Origin: Dehalogenimonas alkenigignens
GTDB lineage: Bacteria; Chloroflexota; Dehalococcoidia; Dehalococcoidales; Dehalococcoidaceae
Length of the DNA: 64,000 nt
Assembly: GCF_001466665.1 (NCBI RefSeq)
Contig: NZ_KQ758903.1
Span: 1,175,684 to 1,239,683 of the forward strand
Direction of reading: 5' to 3'
Shown: positions 15,972-24,836 of the stretch, piece by piece
Layout of the letters: every line of letters starts with the position of its first letter
Numbering within the stretch: position 1 is the stretch's first letter
Translations under genes and position numbers: made by a program
The notes under the pieces: model-generated
Database searches by the model: none
What the model was told of the DNA's origin: nothing
Seen by the model: the letters and a program-made list of their open reading frames with translations, nothing else

Positions 15972-18900
15972 ATGTTTTTACCAGTGAGCAGCCGGGTCAG
16001 CTTTCCAGAAATCGAAGAAAAGATCCTAAAGCTTTGGACGGCTCGGGATATTTTTAAACGCTCGGTTGAAAACCGGAGCGGGCGGAAACGCTTTACCCTG
16101 TACGAGGGTCCGCCTACGGCTAACGGCAGACCCGGCATTCATCATGTCCTGTCGCGTGTTTTCAAAGACGTCATGCCGCGCTATAAAACCATGAAAGGGT
16201 ATTATGCACCCCGCATCGGCGGATGGGATACCCATGGACTGCCGGTGGAACTCGAGGTTGAGAAAGCTCTCGGTTTTAAGAGTAAGACTGACATCGAGCG
16301 TTTCGGTATCGCTGAATTCAACAAGAAGTGCCGGGAAAGCGTCTTCAAGTATGTCGAAGACTGGAACCGATTGACCGAGCGCGTCGGCTACTGGGTCGAT
16401 CTGGAACATGCCTACATAACCATGAACAATGAGTATATCGAAACCGGGTGGTGGGTGGTAAAACAGTTGTGGGATAAGGGACTCGTTTATCAGGGGCATA
16501 AAGTTACCCCTCATTGTCCCCGCTGCGGTACATCGCTATCCTCGCACGAAGTTGCCCTCGGGTATGAGGAGAACACCGAGGACCCGTCTGTATATGTGAA
16601 ATTCAAAATCGAACCAGCCGGGATGGCTGGCCCTCTCGCCGCGTTCACCGACAAGCCTTTCTCGCTGCTCGCTTGGACAACGACGCCCTGGACGCTGCCG
16701 GCTAACACCGCGCTGGCCGTCTGCGGTACCGCGGAGTACGCAGTCCTGGATATGGGGGAAGAATACCTGGTTTTAGCAACGGAAAGACTTGAAGCAAACG
16801 GTCTTCATAATGCCCACCAGGCTGGGCGGGTATCAGGCTGCCATCTGGTGGGGCTGCAATATCAACCACTATTCGACCCTTTTGACAGTGGGGTGCCTGT
16901 CTACCGATTGTCCCCGACGGGCATGACGGCAGCAGAGCCGGGTGAGATATTTTATCCGGTTATCGCCACCGATTACGTGTCGATGGAGGACGGTACCGGA
17001 ATTGTTCATACCGCTCCGGCATACGGCGAAGTGGACTATGAGTCAGGTGTCAAGCACGGGCTCTATTTTATTCATCATGTCGATCTTCAGGGCAAGATAA
17101 CCGGCTCTTATCCGGGCGCCGGCAAATTCGTGAAAGCGGCAGATCCGCTAATAACACGCGCCCTGAAAGACCGCCACCTGATTCAAAAGGATGAAAAAAT
17201 CCACCATACTTACCCGTTCTGCTGGCGCTGCGCCACGCCCCTTCTGTACTTTGCCAAACAAAGCTGGTATATCCGCACCACCGCGCGCAAGGCGGACCTG
17301 ATTGAAAACAACGAGAGGATCAACTGGTACCCTGAGCATATCAAACGGGGCCGCTTTGGCGACTGGCTGCAGAACAACGTCGACTGGGCTTTTTCGAGAG
17401 AACGTTACTGGGGCACCCCTGTACCGGTATGGCGCTGTGACACATGCCAGGCTTCTGACTGTATCGGCGGGGTTGACGAACTCAGATCTAAACCGGGATT
17501 CACCGGCTTTCCTGAGCCCCTGGACCTGCACCGCCCGTTTGTTGACGAGATAGCTTACGATTGTCAAAAATGCGGCGGCCGGATGCGTCGGGTGACGGAT
17601 GTCATCGACTGCTGGTTTGACTCCGGCGCCATGCCGGTAGCCCAGCAGCATTACCCATTTGATCCCGACAGCCGCTCCATTTTTGAGGACGGGCGATTTC
17701 CGGCCGACTTCATCTGCGAAGGTATTGACCAGACCCGCGGCTGGTTTTACAGCCTGCATGCCCTTTCGACCTTACTTTTTGGCCAGCCATGTTTTAAGAA
17801 CGTTATTTCCCTCGGGCTCATACTTGACGAAAAAGGGGAGAAAATGAGCAAGACCCGGGGAAACGTCGTCCTTCCGGAGACGGTGATCAATAAACACGGC
17901 GCCGATGCGGTGCGGTGGTATTTATTGACGGCTTCGCCGGCCGGAAATACCCGGCGTTTTTCGGAAAAACTGGTCGGTGAAGTTACCCGGTCGTTTATGT
18001 CCACCTTGTGGAACACATACTCCTTTTTTGTCCTTTATGCCAACATCGATAACTTCCGCCCAGGTACACAAAAACACGATCTCGCTTCTGAATTGGACAG
18101 GTGGATACTATCTGAACTGAACCAATTAATCGCTGAAGTGACCGCTGACCTGGATGCCTATGACCCGGTTGCCGCCGGCCGCGCTATTGAGGCTTTTGTT
18201 GACTATCTGTCAAACTGGTATGTCCGGCGTTCAAGGCGGCGTTTCTGGAAGAGCGAGAGCGATGCCGACAAACTGTCGGCTTACAACACCTTGTATGAGT
18301 GCCTGGTTAAGCTTTCAAAGCTGATAGCTCCCTTCATGCCGTTTCTCGCCGAAGAGATCTACCAGAACCTGGTTGCGGGCAACGGGACCGAAAAAGATGA
18401 CAGCGTTCATCTATGCGATTATCCCGAGGCCGAAATGACTAGTATAGATAATGTCTTGTCCGGATCGATGCGCCTGGCGATGAAGGCTTCCAGTGTCGGG
18501 CGCGCCGCCAGGGCCCAGGCCGCCATTAAAGTGCGTCAACCCCTGGCCGACGCGGTAATTGCCGGTTTGTCCCAAACTGAGCGTTCCGGACTCGAAAAAC
18601 TGGCCGACGCGATCGCCGAGGAACTCAACGTCAAGTGCTTAAAGTTCACCAGCGATGCCGATTCATTGAGTGCCGATGAATATTCCACGGTTTCCGACGG
18701 GCCGGTTACGGTGGGTATCAACAAGCGGCTGACGCCGGAACTCGTCGACGAGGGATTAGTCCGGGAAATCACCCACCGCATTCAGGGTTTGCGCAAGACT
18801 GCCGGTTTCGATATCGCTGACACTATTTCGACCTTTTTCGAAACCGACAGCGTAACCGAGCGGGTGATGGAGGCCTGGGGAGAGTACGTCGCCAAAGAGA

Positions 18901-19010
18901 CGCTTTCCCGGGATCTTGTCAATGGCGTTCCGGATGATCCCGGAATAACGGCCGAAACGTTCAAACTTGAAGGGCATGCCATAAAGCTGGGAGTGAAAAA
19001 GACAACTTAA
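15972..19010 (+). CDS. ileS: isoleucyl-tRNA synthetase
   Basis: Class I synthetase of 1012 residues charging tRNA-Ile. The HIGH motif appears as GRPGIHHVLSR in the first 70 residues, followed by GWDTHGLPVE; the editing domain contains WTTTPWTLPANTALAV and DYVSMEDGTGIVH, and the signature KMSKTRGN is near 625. The anticodon-binding region and a long C-terminal extension follow, as in the longer eukaryote-like type often found in anaerobes and archaea. The ATG follows AAGGAGG by 6 nt, directly after the T-box terminator. Confidence 0.95.
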   Translation: MFLPVSSRVSFPEIEEKILKLWTARDIFKRSVENRSGRKRFTLYEGPPTANGRPGIHHVLSRVFKDVMPRYKTMKGYYAPRIGGWDTHGLPVELEVEKALGFKSKTDIERFGIAEFNKKCRESVFKYVEDWNRLTERVGYWVDLEHAYITMNNEYIETGWWVVKQLWDKGLVYQGHKVTPHCPRCGTSLSSHEVALGYEENTEDPSVYVKFKIEPAGMAGPLAAFTDKPFSLLAWTTTPWTLPANTALAVCGTAEYAVLDMGEEYLVLATERLEANGLHNAHQAGRVSGCHLVGLQYQPLFDPFDSGVPVYRLSPTGMTAAEPGEIFYPVIATDYVSMEDGTGIVHTAPAYGEVDYESGVKHGLYFIHHVDLQGKITGSYPGAGKFVKAADPLITRALKDRHLIQKDEKIHHTYPFCWRCATPLLYFAKQSWYIRTTARKADLIENNERINWYPEHIKRGRFGDWLQNNVDWAFSRERYWGTPVPVWRCDTCQASDCIGGVDELRSKPGFTGFPEPLDLHRPFVDEIAYDCQKCGGRMRRVTDVIDCWFDSGAMPVAQQHYPFDPDSRSIFEDGRFPADFICEGIDQTRGWFYSLHALSTLLFGQPCFKNVISLGLILDEKGEKMSKTRGNVVLPETVINKHGADAVRWYLLTASPAGNTRRFSEKLVGEVTRSFMSTLWNTYSFFVLYANIDNFRPGTQKHDLASELDRWILSELNQLIAEVTADLDAYDPVAAGRAIEAFVDYLSNWYVRRSRRRFWKSESDADKLSAYNTLYECLVKLSKLIAPFMPFLAEEIYQNLVAGNGTEKDDSVHLCDYPEAEMTSIDNVLSGSMRLAMKASSVGRAARAQAAIKVRQPLADAVIAGLSQTERSGLEKLADAIAEELNVKCLKFTSDADSLSADEYSTVSDGPVTVGINKRLTPELVDEGLVREITHRIQGLRKTAGFDIADTISTFFETDSVTERVMEAWGEYVAKETLSRDLVNGVPDDPGITAETFKLEGHAIKLGVKKTT

Positions 19011-19013
19011 ATT

Positions 19014-19048
19014 GAAGGCGGGAGCCGGTCAAGACTCCCGCCTTCTTT
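19014..19048 (+). terminator. intrinsic terminator after ileS
   Basis: Stem GAAGGCGGGAG (19014-19024) with CTCCCGCCTTC (19035-19045), 10-nt loop, then TTTA. It may also serve the convergent trpB2 gene, whose 3' side is A-rich in the other direction. Confidence 0.8.
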
Positions 19049-19061
19049 AGTACCGGATGAA

Positions 19062-20426
19062 TTACCCCACGATACAGCGGGGGAGGTCTTTCAAGGCTTC
19101 TCTGACCAGAGATTCCGGGTATTCGTAGTCAGTGAGTTTGCCGGAAAGATAAGCATCGTAGGCGGCCATGTCGAAGTGGCCGTGGCCGGAATGGTTGAAC
19201 AGGATAACCTTCTTTTCGCCCGTTTCGCGGCATTTTAACGCTTCATCGATCGCGGCACGAATGGCGTGGTTGGTCTCCGGAGCGGAGATGAAACCCTCGG
19301 TTCGAGCGAATTGAAGACCGGCTTCGAAGGTGGGCAGTTGGTTGACAGCCTTGGCTTCGATCAGTCCAAGCTTGTAAAGGTGGCTGACGATAGGCGCCAT
19401 GCCGTGGTAGCGCAAGCCGCCGGCATGAACCGGGGGCGGCATAAATTTATGACCCAGAGTATACATCTTGGCGATCGGTGCGATGCCGGCAACATCGCCG
19501 TAGTCAAACTCGTAAAGCCCTTTTGTCAGGCTGGGGCAGGAAGACGGCTCCACCGCCACGATACGGGTCTTTTTGCCGGCGGTAAGGTTCTGGTGAACGA
19601 AGGGCAGGGCCATGCCGCCAAAGTTGGAGCCGCCGCCAACGCAGCCGATCACCACATCCGGATACTCTCCGGCGTGCTCCATTTGCTTGATGGCTTCCAA
19701 CCCGATAACCGTCTGGTGCATCAACACGTGATTTAGCACGCTGCCCAGGGAATAATGGGTATCAGGCTTGGGCGCGGCATCTTCGACGGCTTCGGAAATG
19801 GCCAGTCCGAGGCTGCCCGGGTTGTTGGGGTCCGCCTCCAGGGCGGCGCGGCCCGAATTGGTATCCATGCTGGGACTGGGTACGCATTTTGCCCCCCAGG
19901 TCTCCATCATCATGCGCCGGTAGGGTTTTTGCTGATAGCTGACCTTGACCATGTAGACTTTAAGATCCAGGCCAAACTGGCTGCAGGCAAAGGCTAATGA
20001 AGACCCCCATTGGCCGGCGCCAGTCTCGGTGGTCAGGCGCTTGATGCCCTCTTTTTTATTGTAAAAAGCCTGGGGCACCGCGGTGTTCGGCTTATGCGAG
20101 CCAGCCGGCGAAGATCCTTCATATTTATAGAAGATCTTAGCCGGTGTCTGCAGCGCTTTTTCCAGGCGGCGGGCCCTGAACAGGGTAGTCGGCCGCCACG
20201 AGCGGTAGATATCAATCACCTCTCCGGGCACGTCGATATAACGCTCCCTGGAGACTTCCTGCATGATCAATTCCATAGGGAATAAGGGCGCCAGGTCAGG
20301 GGGGGTCAACGGCTGTTTGGTGCCCGGGTGGAGCACCGGCGGCAGCGGTACCGGAAGGTCGGCCTGGATATTGTACCAGGCGGTAGGCATCTCTTTTTCA
20401 GCGAGCAGATATTTGACCCGATCCAT
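19062..20426 (-). CDS. trpB: tryptophan synthase beta-like protein TrpB2
   Basis: PLP enzyme of 454 residues in the TrpB2 branch, which converts indole and serine to tryptophan, often without a TrpA partner. The PLP Lys is Lys112 in AGSHKPNTA, and the phosphate loop is [11 protein letters not shown]. The long N-terminal section ([17 protein letters not shown]), [15 protein letters not shown] and the 450-residue length separate TrpB2 from the usual 400-residue TrpB1. No trpA is nearby. The T-box upstream carries a TGG specifier, so expression should rise when tRNA-Trp is uncharged, supporting a tryptophan-supply role. Confidence 0.94.
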   Translation of the reverse strand: MDRVKYLLAEKEMPTAWYNIQADLPVPLPPVLHPGTKQPLTPPDLAPLFPMELIMQEVSRERYIDVPGEVIDIYRSWRPTTLFRARRLEKALQTPAKIFYKYEGSSPAGSHKPNTAVPQAFYNKKEGIKRLTTETGAGQWGSSLAFACSQFGLDLKVYMVKVSYQQKPYRRMMMETWGAKCVPSPSMDTNSGRAALEADPNNPGSLGLAISEAVEDAAPKPDTHYSLGSVLNHVLMHQTVIGLEAIKQMEHAGEYPDVVIGCVGGGSNFGGMALPFVHQNLTAGKKTRIVAVEPSSCPSLTKGLYEFDYGDVAGIAPIAKMYTLGHKFMPPPVHAGGLRYHGMAPIVSHLYKLGLIEAKAVNQLPTFEAGLQFARTEGFISAPETNHAIRAAIDEALKCRETGEKKVILFNHSGHGHFDMAAYDAYLSGKLTDYEYPESLVREALKDLPRCIVG

Positions 20427-20511
20427 CGTTATTAACTCCTTTCAAATATATCCCGGGGGATTACTAAGATTTGCGCTTTCCCTCAAAACATGGCGGCACC
20501 TCGTCAGTGAA

Positions 20512-20760
20512 AATAAAAAACCCTCTGCCTTATTCAAGGGGCAGAGGGCTCTGCGGTGCCACCCTTATTAATCTGAAGTCACCAAGACTTAAGATCATCT
20601 CGTTGGGGGGTACGTCCCGGAACTCGGGATGATACCCTGGGATGATAACGCTTCCCAAGCGGCCGCGCCTACTCGTCATAAACTTTAGGGCGGCGGCTCC
20701 CGGGCCCATTCAAGCCCCGCTCAGGCACCGGTTTTCAGCTTTCCCGGCTCTCTGTGGTCT
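20512..20760 (-). promoter_or_regulatory. T-box riboswitch upstream of trpB2, Trp-specific
   Basis: Minus-strand leader. The T-box sequence AAGGGTGGCACCGCAG spans about 20567-20552. The terminator is GGCAGAGGG/CCCTCTGCC type pairing of 20521-20529 with 20540-20548, followed by TTTTTTATTTT. Stem I includes AGAGAGCCGGGAAAGCTG, and the segment GAATGGGCCC places TGG at 20708-20706 in the usual specifier position, matching tryptophan. Confidence 0.92.
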
Positions 20761-20813
20761 GGCAGGAGGATTTACTATTCCCGTTCACGGCCTTTGGCTA
20801 TTCGATTGACCGA

Positions 20814-20842
20814 ACTATATTCCAAATACCCCGTCTTGTCAA
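20814..20842 (-). promoter_or_regulatory. promoter of the trpB2 T-box leader
   Basis: Minus strand: consensus TTGACA (20842-20837), 17-nt spacer, TATAGT (20819-20814). The transcript would begin near 20807, about 45 nt upstream of stem I. Confidence 0.7.
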
Positions 20843-20872
20843 GACAACCGGTATTAATACTTTGGTCTTAAG

Positions 20873-20901
20873 TTGGCAGGCGGGTGGGTTTTTGATAGAC
20901 T
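20873..20901 (+). promoter_or_regulatory. possible promoter for the ligase-like gene
   Basis: TTGGCA (20873-20878), 17-nt spacer, TAGACT (20896-20901), 29 nt before the start codon. It is divergent from the trpB2 promoter. Confidence 0.4.
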
Positions 20902-20930
20902 TCAATGCGAATCCATCATCGAGGAACTGC

Positions 20931-22439
20931 ATGAACTTAGTCGATTTCATCGCCGAGGCCGCCCGGCGTCACGGCCAGCGCACCGCTTTTAAGCTGGGCG
21001 ACCGGCAGCTTTCATTTGAAAATCTGGACAAATTATCCAACGGTCTGGCCAGGAATCTGGTCAACTTGGGGATTAAGCCCGGTGACCGAGTCGCCTTGCT
21101 GCTTGAGAACAGCCCGGATTTTCCCATCTGCTACTTCGGCATCGCCAAAGCCGGGGCTATCGCCATCCCGCTGGATACAAAATACAAGATACTGGAGATT
21201 AAGGCAGTCTTCGATCATTGCCGGCCCGCGGCCCTTATCGCCGAGACGGCCATTTTGAAGACGCTTGGCGGCGAGTTTGCCCGCTTTGACTGCCTGAAAA
21301 GTATCATCGGTATGGGCTGTACCGAGGGGCTGGTTTGCATACCATACTCTTCGCTTAGCGAAAGCTCAGATGCGCCTCCGGAAGTCGCCATGTATTCTGA
21401 ACTGGCTCACATCGCCTATACCTCCGGCCCGACGCTGAGGCCGCACGGCGCCGAGATCACCCAGGAGCACCTGATCGAAGCAGCCGCCGGGTCAGCAGCC
21501 GGATTCGCTCAGACGGAGGCTGACACCGTCATCCTGTTCGCCCTGCCGCTGCACCATACCATCGGTATCGCCGTGATCATGATGACCTCTCTTTGGGCCG
21601 GCAGCCGGGTGGTGATTGTCAACGGCGTATCTATGGACGCGGCGCTGTGCGCTATCGAAAAAGAAAGGGCGACCATGTTCCACGGCGTCCCTTTCATCCA
21701 CGCTATGATGGTCAATCACCTGAAAACCAACGGGTTAAAGTTCAATCTTTCGACGCTGCGATTTTGCGGCAGCGCCGGCGCGCCGATACCGGTCAACGTC
21801 ATCACTGATTTCGAAGAGCTGACCGGCAAGAACCTTGTGCAATACTACGGCCTGACCGAGTCTACCAGCCACGTTACCTGCCAGGAGGTTACCGGCTCCG
21901 GGCGTAGCGGCGGTGTCGGCAGAGCCATACCTGGTTTTTCCATCCGGGTTGTCAGGGATGACGGCAGCGACGCTGGCATCGGCGAACCAGGCGAGGTCAT
22001 CATCAAAGGTCCGATAATGAAGGCTTACCACCAGCTGCCGGAATTGACCGGCGGCTATATCCGTTCCGGCTGGCTTTATACCGACGACATCGGTGTCATT
22101 GACAGGAACGGCGAGCTTTTTATCAAGGGCATCAAAAAGCCGATGCTTATCACCAAGGGGCAGAACATATACTTCTCCGATATTTCTGACCTGCTTGTCA
22201 CCCATCCCTCAATCGCCGAAGCCGCCGCGGTCGGCATTCCCGATCCTGACGGAATGCGCGGCGAAGTTGTACTGGCTGTGGTGAAGCTAAAAGACGGTGC
22301 CGATATGACCGAGCAGGAAGTCAAGAAGTACTGCCTGGAAAAACTGGCCAACTATAAGTGTCCCAAAAAAGTGCTGTTCGTCGCTGAGATTCCACGGAAG
22401 CCGGGTGGTGATTTGGACGCTTTTGGGCTGCTCGACTAG
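20931..22439 (+). CDS. acyl-CoA synthetase-like protein with degenerate motifs
   Basis: Member of the ANL adenylate-forming superfamily, 502 residues, starting at ATG 20931 with GAGGA 5 nt upstream. The fold is complete: N-terminal AMP-binding domain with YGLTESTSH and the C-terminal domain beginning at YTDDIGVIDRNGELFIKG. Two key motifs are abnormal. The phosphate loop, normally TSGTTGxPKG, reads TSGPTLRPHGAEIT, and the C-terminal catalytic Lys region, normally PxTxxGK, reads IPRKPGGDLDAFGLLD, with no Lys after the Gly. It may have lost adenylation or be a specialised acyl-binding relative. The neighbour downstream is a P-loop kinase with its own promoter. Confidence 0.8.
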   Translation: MNLVDFIAEAARRHGQRTAFKLGDRQLSFENLDKLSNGLARNLVNLGIKPGDRVALLLENSPDFPICYFGIAKAGAIAIPLDTKYKILEIKAVFDHCRPAALIAETAILKTLGGEFARFDCLKSIIGMGCTEGLVCIPYSSLSESSDAPPEVAMYSELAHIAYTSGPTLRPHGAEITQEHLIEAAAGSAAGFAQTEADTVILFALPLHHTIGIAVIMMTSLWAGSRVVIVNGVSMDAALCAIEKERATMFHGVPFIHAMMVNHLKTNGLKFNLSTLRFCGSAGAPIPVNVITDFEELTGKNLVQYYGLTESTSHVTCQEVTGSGRSGGVGRAIPGFSIRVVRDDGSDAGIGEPGEVIIKGPIMKAYHQLPELTGGYIRSGWLYTDDIGVIDRNGELFIKGIKKPMLITKGQNIYFSDISDLLVTHPSIAEAAAVGIPDPDGMRGEVVLAVVKLKDGADMTEQEVKKYCLEKLANYKCPKKVLFVAEIPRKPGGDLDAFGLLD

Positions 22440-22520
22440 ACTTTAAGATACGAGAAACATACACCAGACAGTCTCCAGCGCAATAGCCAAATCGCATCCT
22501 TTGGTTGTGGCTTCGTGGGG

Positions 22521-22526
22521 TATAAT
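22521..22526 (+). promoter_or_regulatory. -10 box of a predicted leaderless gene
   Basis: A perfect TATAAT lies 6 nt before the GTG at 22533, with no Shine-Dalgarno site between. A -35 element is not obvious. Confidence 0.5.
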
Positions 22527-22532
22527 AGCCTG

Positions 22533-23126
22533 GTGAAAGCCGACGAGTTACTGGCCTGCGACGTGTCACGGCTGCGGCAGGCGGTTTTCAAACAGCTGCC
22601 GCAGAACGTAGAACGACCAGCCTTCATCATGCTGGTTGGATTGCCCGGCTCGGGCAAGAGCTTCTTTGCATGTAAACTTACCGAGCGCATCCCTGCGGTC
22701 GTCCTTGAAAGTGATTTCCTGCGCAAGTTGTTGGTACGGCGGCCGGTTTACTCCAAATCAGAAAGTTACCGCCTGTTCCGCGCCATCCACGTAATAGCGC
22801 GTGAACTGCTTCTGGGAAAATATAATGTTGTTCTCGATGCCACCAGTCTGTCCGAGGACTCGCGTCAGCCGCTATACTCCATCGCCGCGGCTACCGGGGC
22901 AGAGGCCATCGTCGTTTATCTGAGCACGCCTCGGGAGACCGCCAAAACCAGGTTGATTGATAGAATATCACGGCGCGACGGCTACTCCGATGCCGACTGG
23001 GCGGTGTACCAGAGGCTTGAAGCCGGTTATGAGCCGATCAGAGAACCTCATTATGAAGTCAATAACGCTATGGACATTTCCGCTGTTATTGATAGAATAA
23101 TGGCGCAAACGAGAGGGAATAGTTGA
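22533..23126 (+). CDS. small P-loop kinase (AAA_33/zeta-like fold)
   Basis: Predicted nucleotide-binding kinase of 197 residues. Walker A is MLVGLPGSGKSFFA near residue 38, followed by VVLESDFLRKLL and VVLDATSLSEDSRQPL, then a lid-like ISRRDGYSDADW and a final helix. This is the layout of polynucleotide-kinase-like or gluconate-kinase-like P-loop proteins (AAA_33), also shared by zeta toxins; there is no antitoxin gene beside it, so a toxin role is not supported. GTG 22533 is taken as start because of the TATAAT spacing; GTG 22515 is an upstream alternative that would precede the promoter box. It is followed by pepA 9 nt later. Confidence 0.75.
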   Translation: MKADELLACDVSRLRQAVFKQLPQNVERPAFIMLVGLPGSGKSFFACKLTERIPAVVLESDFLRKLLVRRPVYSKSESYRLFRAIHVIARELLLGKYNVVLDATSLSEDSRQPLYSIAAATGAEAIVVYLSTPRETAKTRLIDRISRRDGYSDADWAVYQRLEAGYEPIREPHYEVNNAMDISAVIDRIMAQTRGNS

Positions 23127-23135
23127 AGGAGTCTA

Positions 23136-24635
23136 ATGGACATCAAACTTATCACCGGAGACATAAACAAAATCAAGGCTGACGCCGTAATTGTCAGCAT
23201 ATTCGAAGATGCCGAAGGCAGCGAACTCGAAAAAGACCTGGACAAAGCCCTCGCCGGGGCAGTGGCCGAGTTACGGAAAAAGAAAGAGATCAGGGGCAAG
23301 GCCTCGGAACTCACTGTCATCCATTCGCTGGGCAAGATCAACGCGGCCAAAGCCGCGATCCTCGGTCTGGGTAAGAAAAAAGAACTGGACGCCGCCCGGC
23401 TGCGGTCGGCGGTCGCCGACGCCTGCCGGGGGCTGCAGCGCAAGAATAATGTCGAGTTAGCTTTGGCGCTGCCAGAGACCAGCCTCAGCGTTAGCGACAT
23501 CGGCCGGGTGACGGCTGAAGCGGCTTACCTTGGCAGCTACAGCTACCGCCGGCACCTGACCAAAGAAGCTGAATACGGCGATATCAAGTCTCTCGTTGTC
23601 CTTTTCGAGACGAAACTCGACAAAGATGAATTCGACAGGGGCGCTCGTAAAGGCGAGATTACCGCCCAGGCCATCAGGCTGGCCCGGGACATGGCTAACG
23701 AACCTTCAAATCACATGGCGCCGGAGGATATGGCGGACATCGCCGAGAAAGTCGGCCGGGAATCCGGCGTCAAGGTAGAGGTTCTTGACAGGAAGGACAT
23801 GGAGAAACTGGGCATGGGCGGTTTGCTTGGGGTATCCCAGGCATCGTTCGAGAAGCATCCCCCCAAACTCATCATCATGCGGTATAAAGGCGGCGACGGC
23901 GAGAGTTGGGATTTAGCCCTGGTCGGCAAAGGGCTCACCTTCGATACCGGCGGCATCTCCATCAAGCCGGCTGATAAAATGGAAGACATGAAGTTTGACA
24001 TGAGCGGCGGAGCGGCTGCCATCGCCGCCATGAGCGCTATCGGCAAGCTGAAACTGAAGATCAACGTCATAGCCGCGGTACCGGCTACGGAGAACATGCC
24101 CGGCGGCGGCGCTTATAAACCGGGCGATGTCCTCAAGATGTTTACCGGCAAAACAGTGGAGGTAATCAGCACCGACGCTGAGGGGCGTCTCATCCTGGCT
24201 GACGCCCTGGGCTACCTCGTCAAGGAAGCCAAACCCAGGGCTATCATCGATATGGCGACGCTCACCGGCGCCTGCGTCATCGCCCTGGGCGGCATCACCA
24301 CCGCGGCCATCACTAACAACCAGCCCTTATGCGACAAGGTGATCAGGGCGGGCTCGGTTGCGGGCGAACGGATCTGGCAACTGCCGGCCTACGACGAGTA
24401 CAAAGAACAATATAAGAGCGACTACGCGGACATCAAAAACGTCGGCGGCCGACCGGCTGGCACAATCACCGCCGGCCTGTTCCTCGGGGAATTTGTCGGC
24501 GAAACGCCCTGGGTGCATCTGGACATTGCCGGCACGGCTTATGGCGAGAGAGAGAAAGGACACCTGACCAAGGGCGGCAGCGGGGTGCCGGTGGCGACGC
24601 TTGTCAGCCTGGCGGAGATGCTGGCGGGAGAGTAG
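23136..24635 (+). CDS. pepA: leucyl aminopeptidase (M17)
   Basis: Cytosolic two-metal aminopeptidase of 499 residues that removes N-terminal residues, mainly Leu. The M17 signature NTDAEGRL is present as STDAEGRLILADAL, and the metal and substrate ligands lie in GKGLTFDTGGISIKPADKM and MKFDMSGGAA. The N-terminal macro-like domain (1-165) is typical of the family. The ATG follows GAAGGAG by 6 nt. It ends the short unit with the P-loop kinase. Confidence 0.96.
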   Translation: MDIKLITGDINKIKADAVIVSIFEDAEGSELEKDLDKALAGAVAELRKKKEIRGKASELTVIHSLGKINAAKAAILGLGKKKELDAARLRSAVADACRGLQRKNNVELALALPETSLSVSDIGRVTAEAAYLGSYSYRRHLTKEAEYGDIKSLVVLFETKLDKDEFDRGARKGEITAQAIRLARDMANEPSNHMAPEDMADIAEKVGRESGVKVEVLDRKDMEKLGMGGLLGVSQASFEKHPPKLIIMRYKGGDGESWDLALVGKGLTFDTGGISIKPADKMEDMKFDMSGGAAAIAAMSAIGKLKLKINVIAAVPATENMPGGGAYKPGDVLKMFTGKTVEVISTDAEGRLILADALGYLVKEAKPRAIIDMATLTGACVIALGGITTAAITNNQPLCDKVIRAGSVAGERIWQLPAYDEYKEQYKSDYADIKNVGGRPAGTITAGLFLGEFVGETPWVHLDIAGTAYGEREKGHLTKGGSGVPVATLVSLAEMLAGE

Positions 24636-24663
24636 AAGTCCTAGTCCTAAAGTCCGACTCGCC

Positions 24664-24691
24664 TTGACATGGTTTTAATCGTTATGATAAT
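24664..24691 (+). promoter_or_regulatory. promoter of the liv/acyl-CoA ligase operon
   Basis: Consensus TTGACA (24664-24669), 16-nt spacer and GATAAT (24686-24691). It drives a leader of about 125 nt. Confidence 0.6.
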
Positions 24692-24697
24692 CTAACC

Positions 24698-24836
24698 CAT
24701 CATGTTCCAAGGCAGGTTCGGCCATACATTCTCCTTTACCCGGCGCACTAGGGTGCGCTTGGGTAGGTCGAATACAAACTAGAAACTTAGAAGGCGAAAA
24801 TTAAGACCACCTCCCAAGCGGGGGTGGTTCTTATTT
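24698..24836 (+). promoter_or_regulatory. structured leader with terminator before the liv operon
   Basis: Two hairpins lie between promoter and first gene. One pairs TACCC-GCGCAC (24737-24748) with GTGCGC-GGGTA (24753-24765). The second, ACCACC (24806-24811) with GGTGGT (24823-24828) plus an inner CCC/GGG, is followed by TCTTATTT and resembles an intrinsic terminator. The GTG start of the ligase (24824) is inside its 3' arm, so folding could affect both termination and initiation. I recognise no known riboswitch class. Confidence 0.5.

Noticed and set aside
22533-23126. Zeta-type toxin of a toxin-antitoxin pair
   Set aside because: Only the generic P-loop kinase fold is shared; no small antitoxin gene is adjacent and the neighbour is pepA.
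24701-24781. 26-codon leader peptide in the liv operon leader
   Set aside because: No Shine-Dalgarno site, no run of regulatory codons such as Leu/Ile/Val, and its codons coincide with a hairpin; more likely chance.
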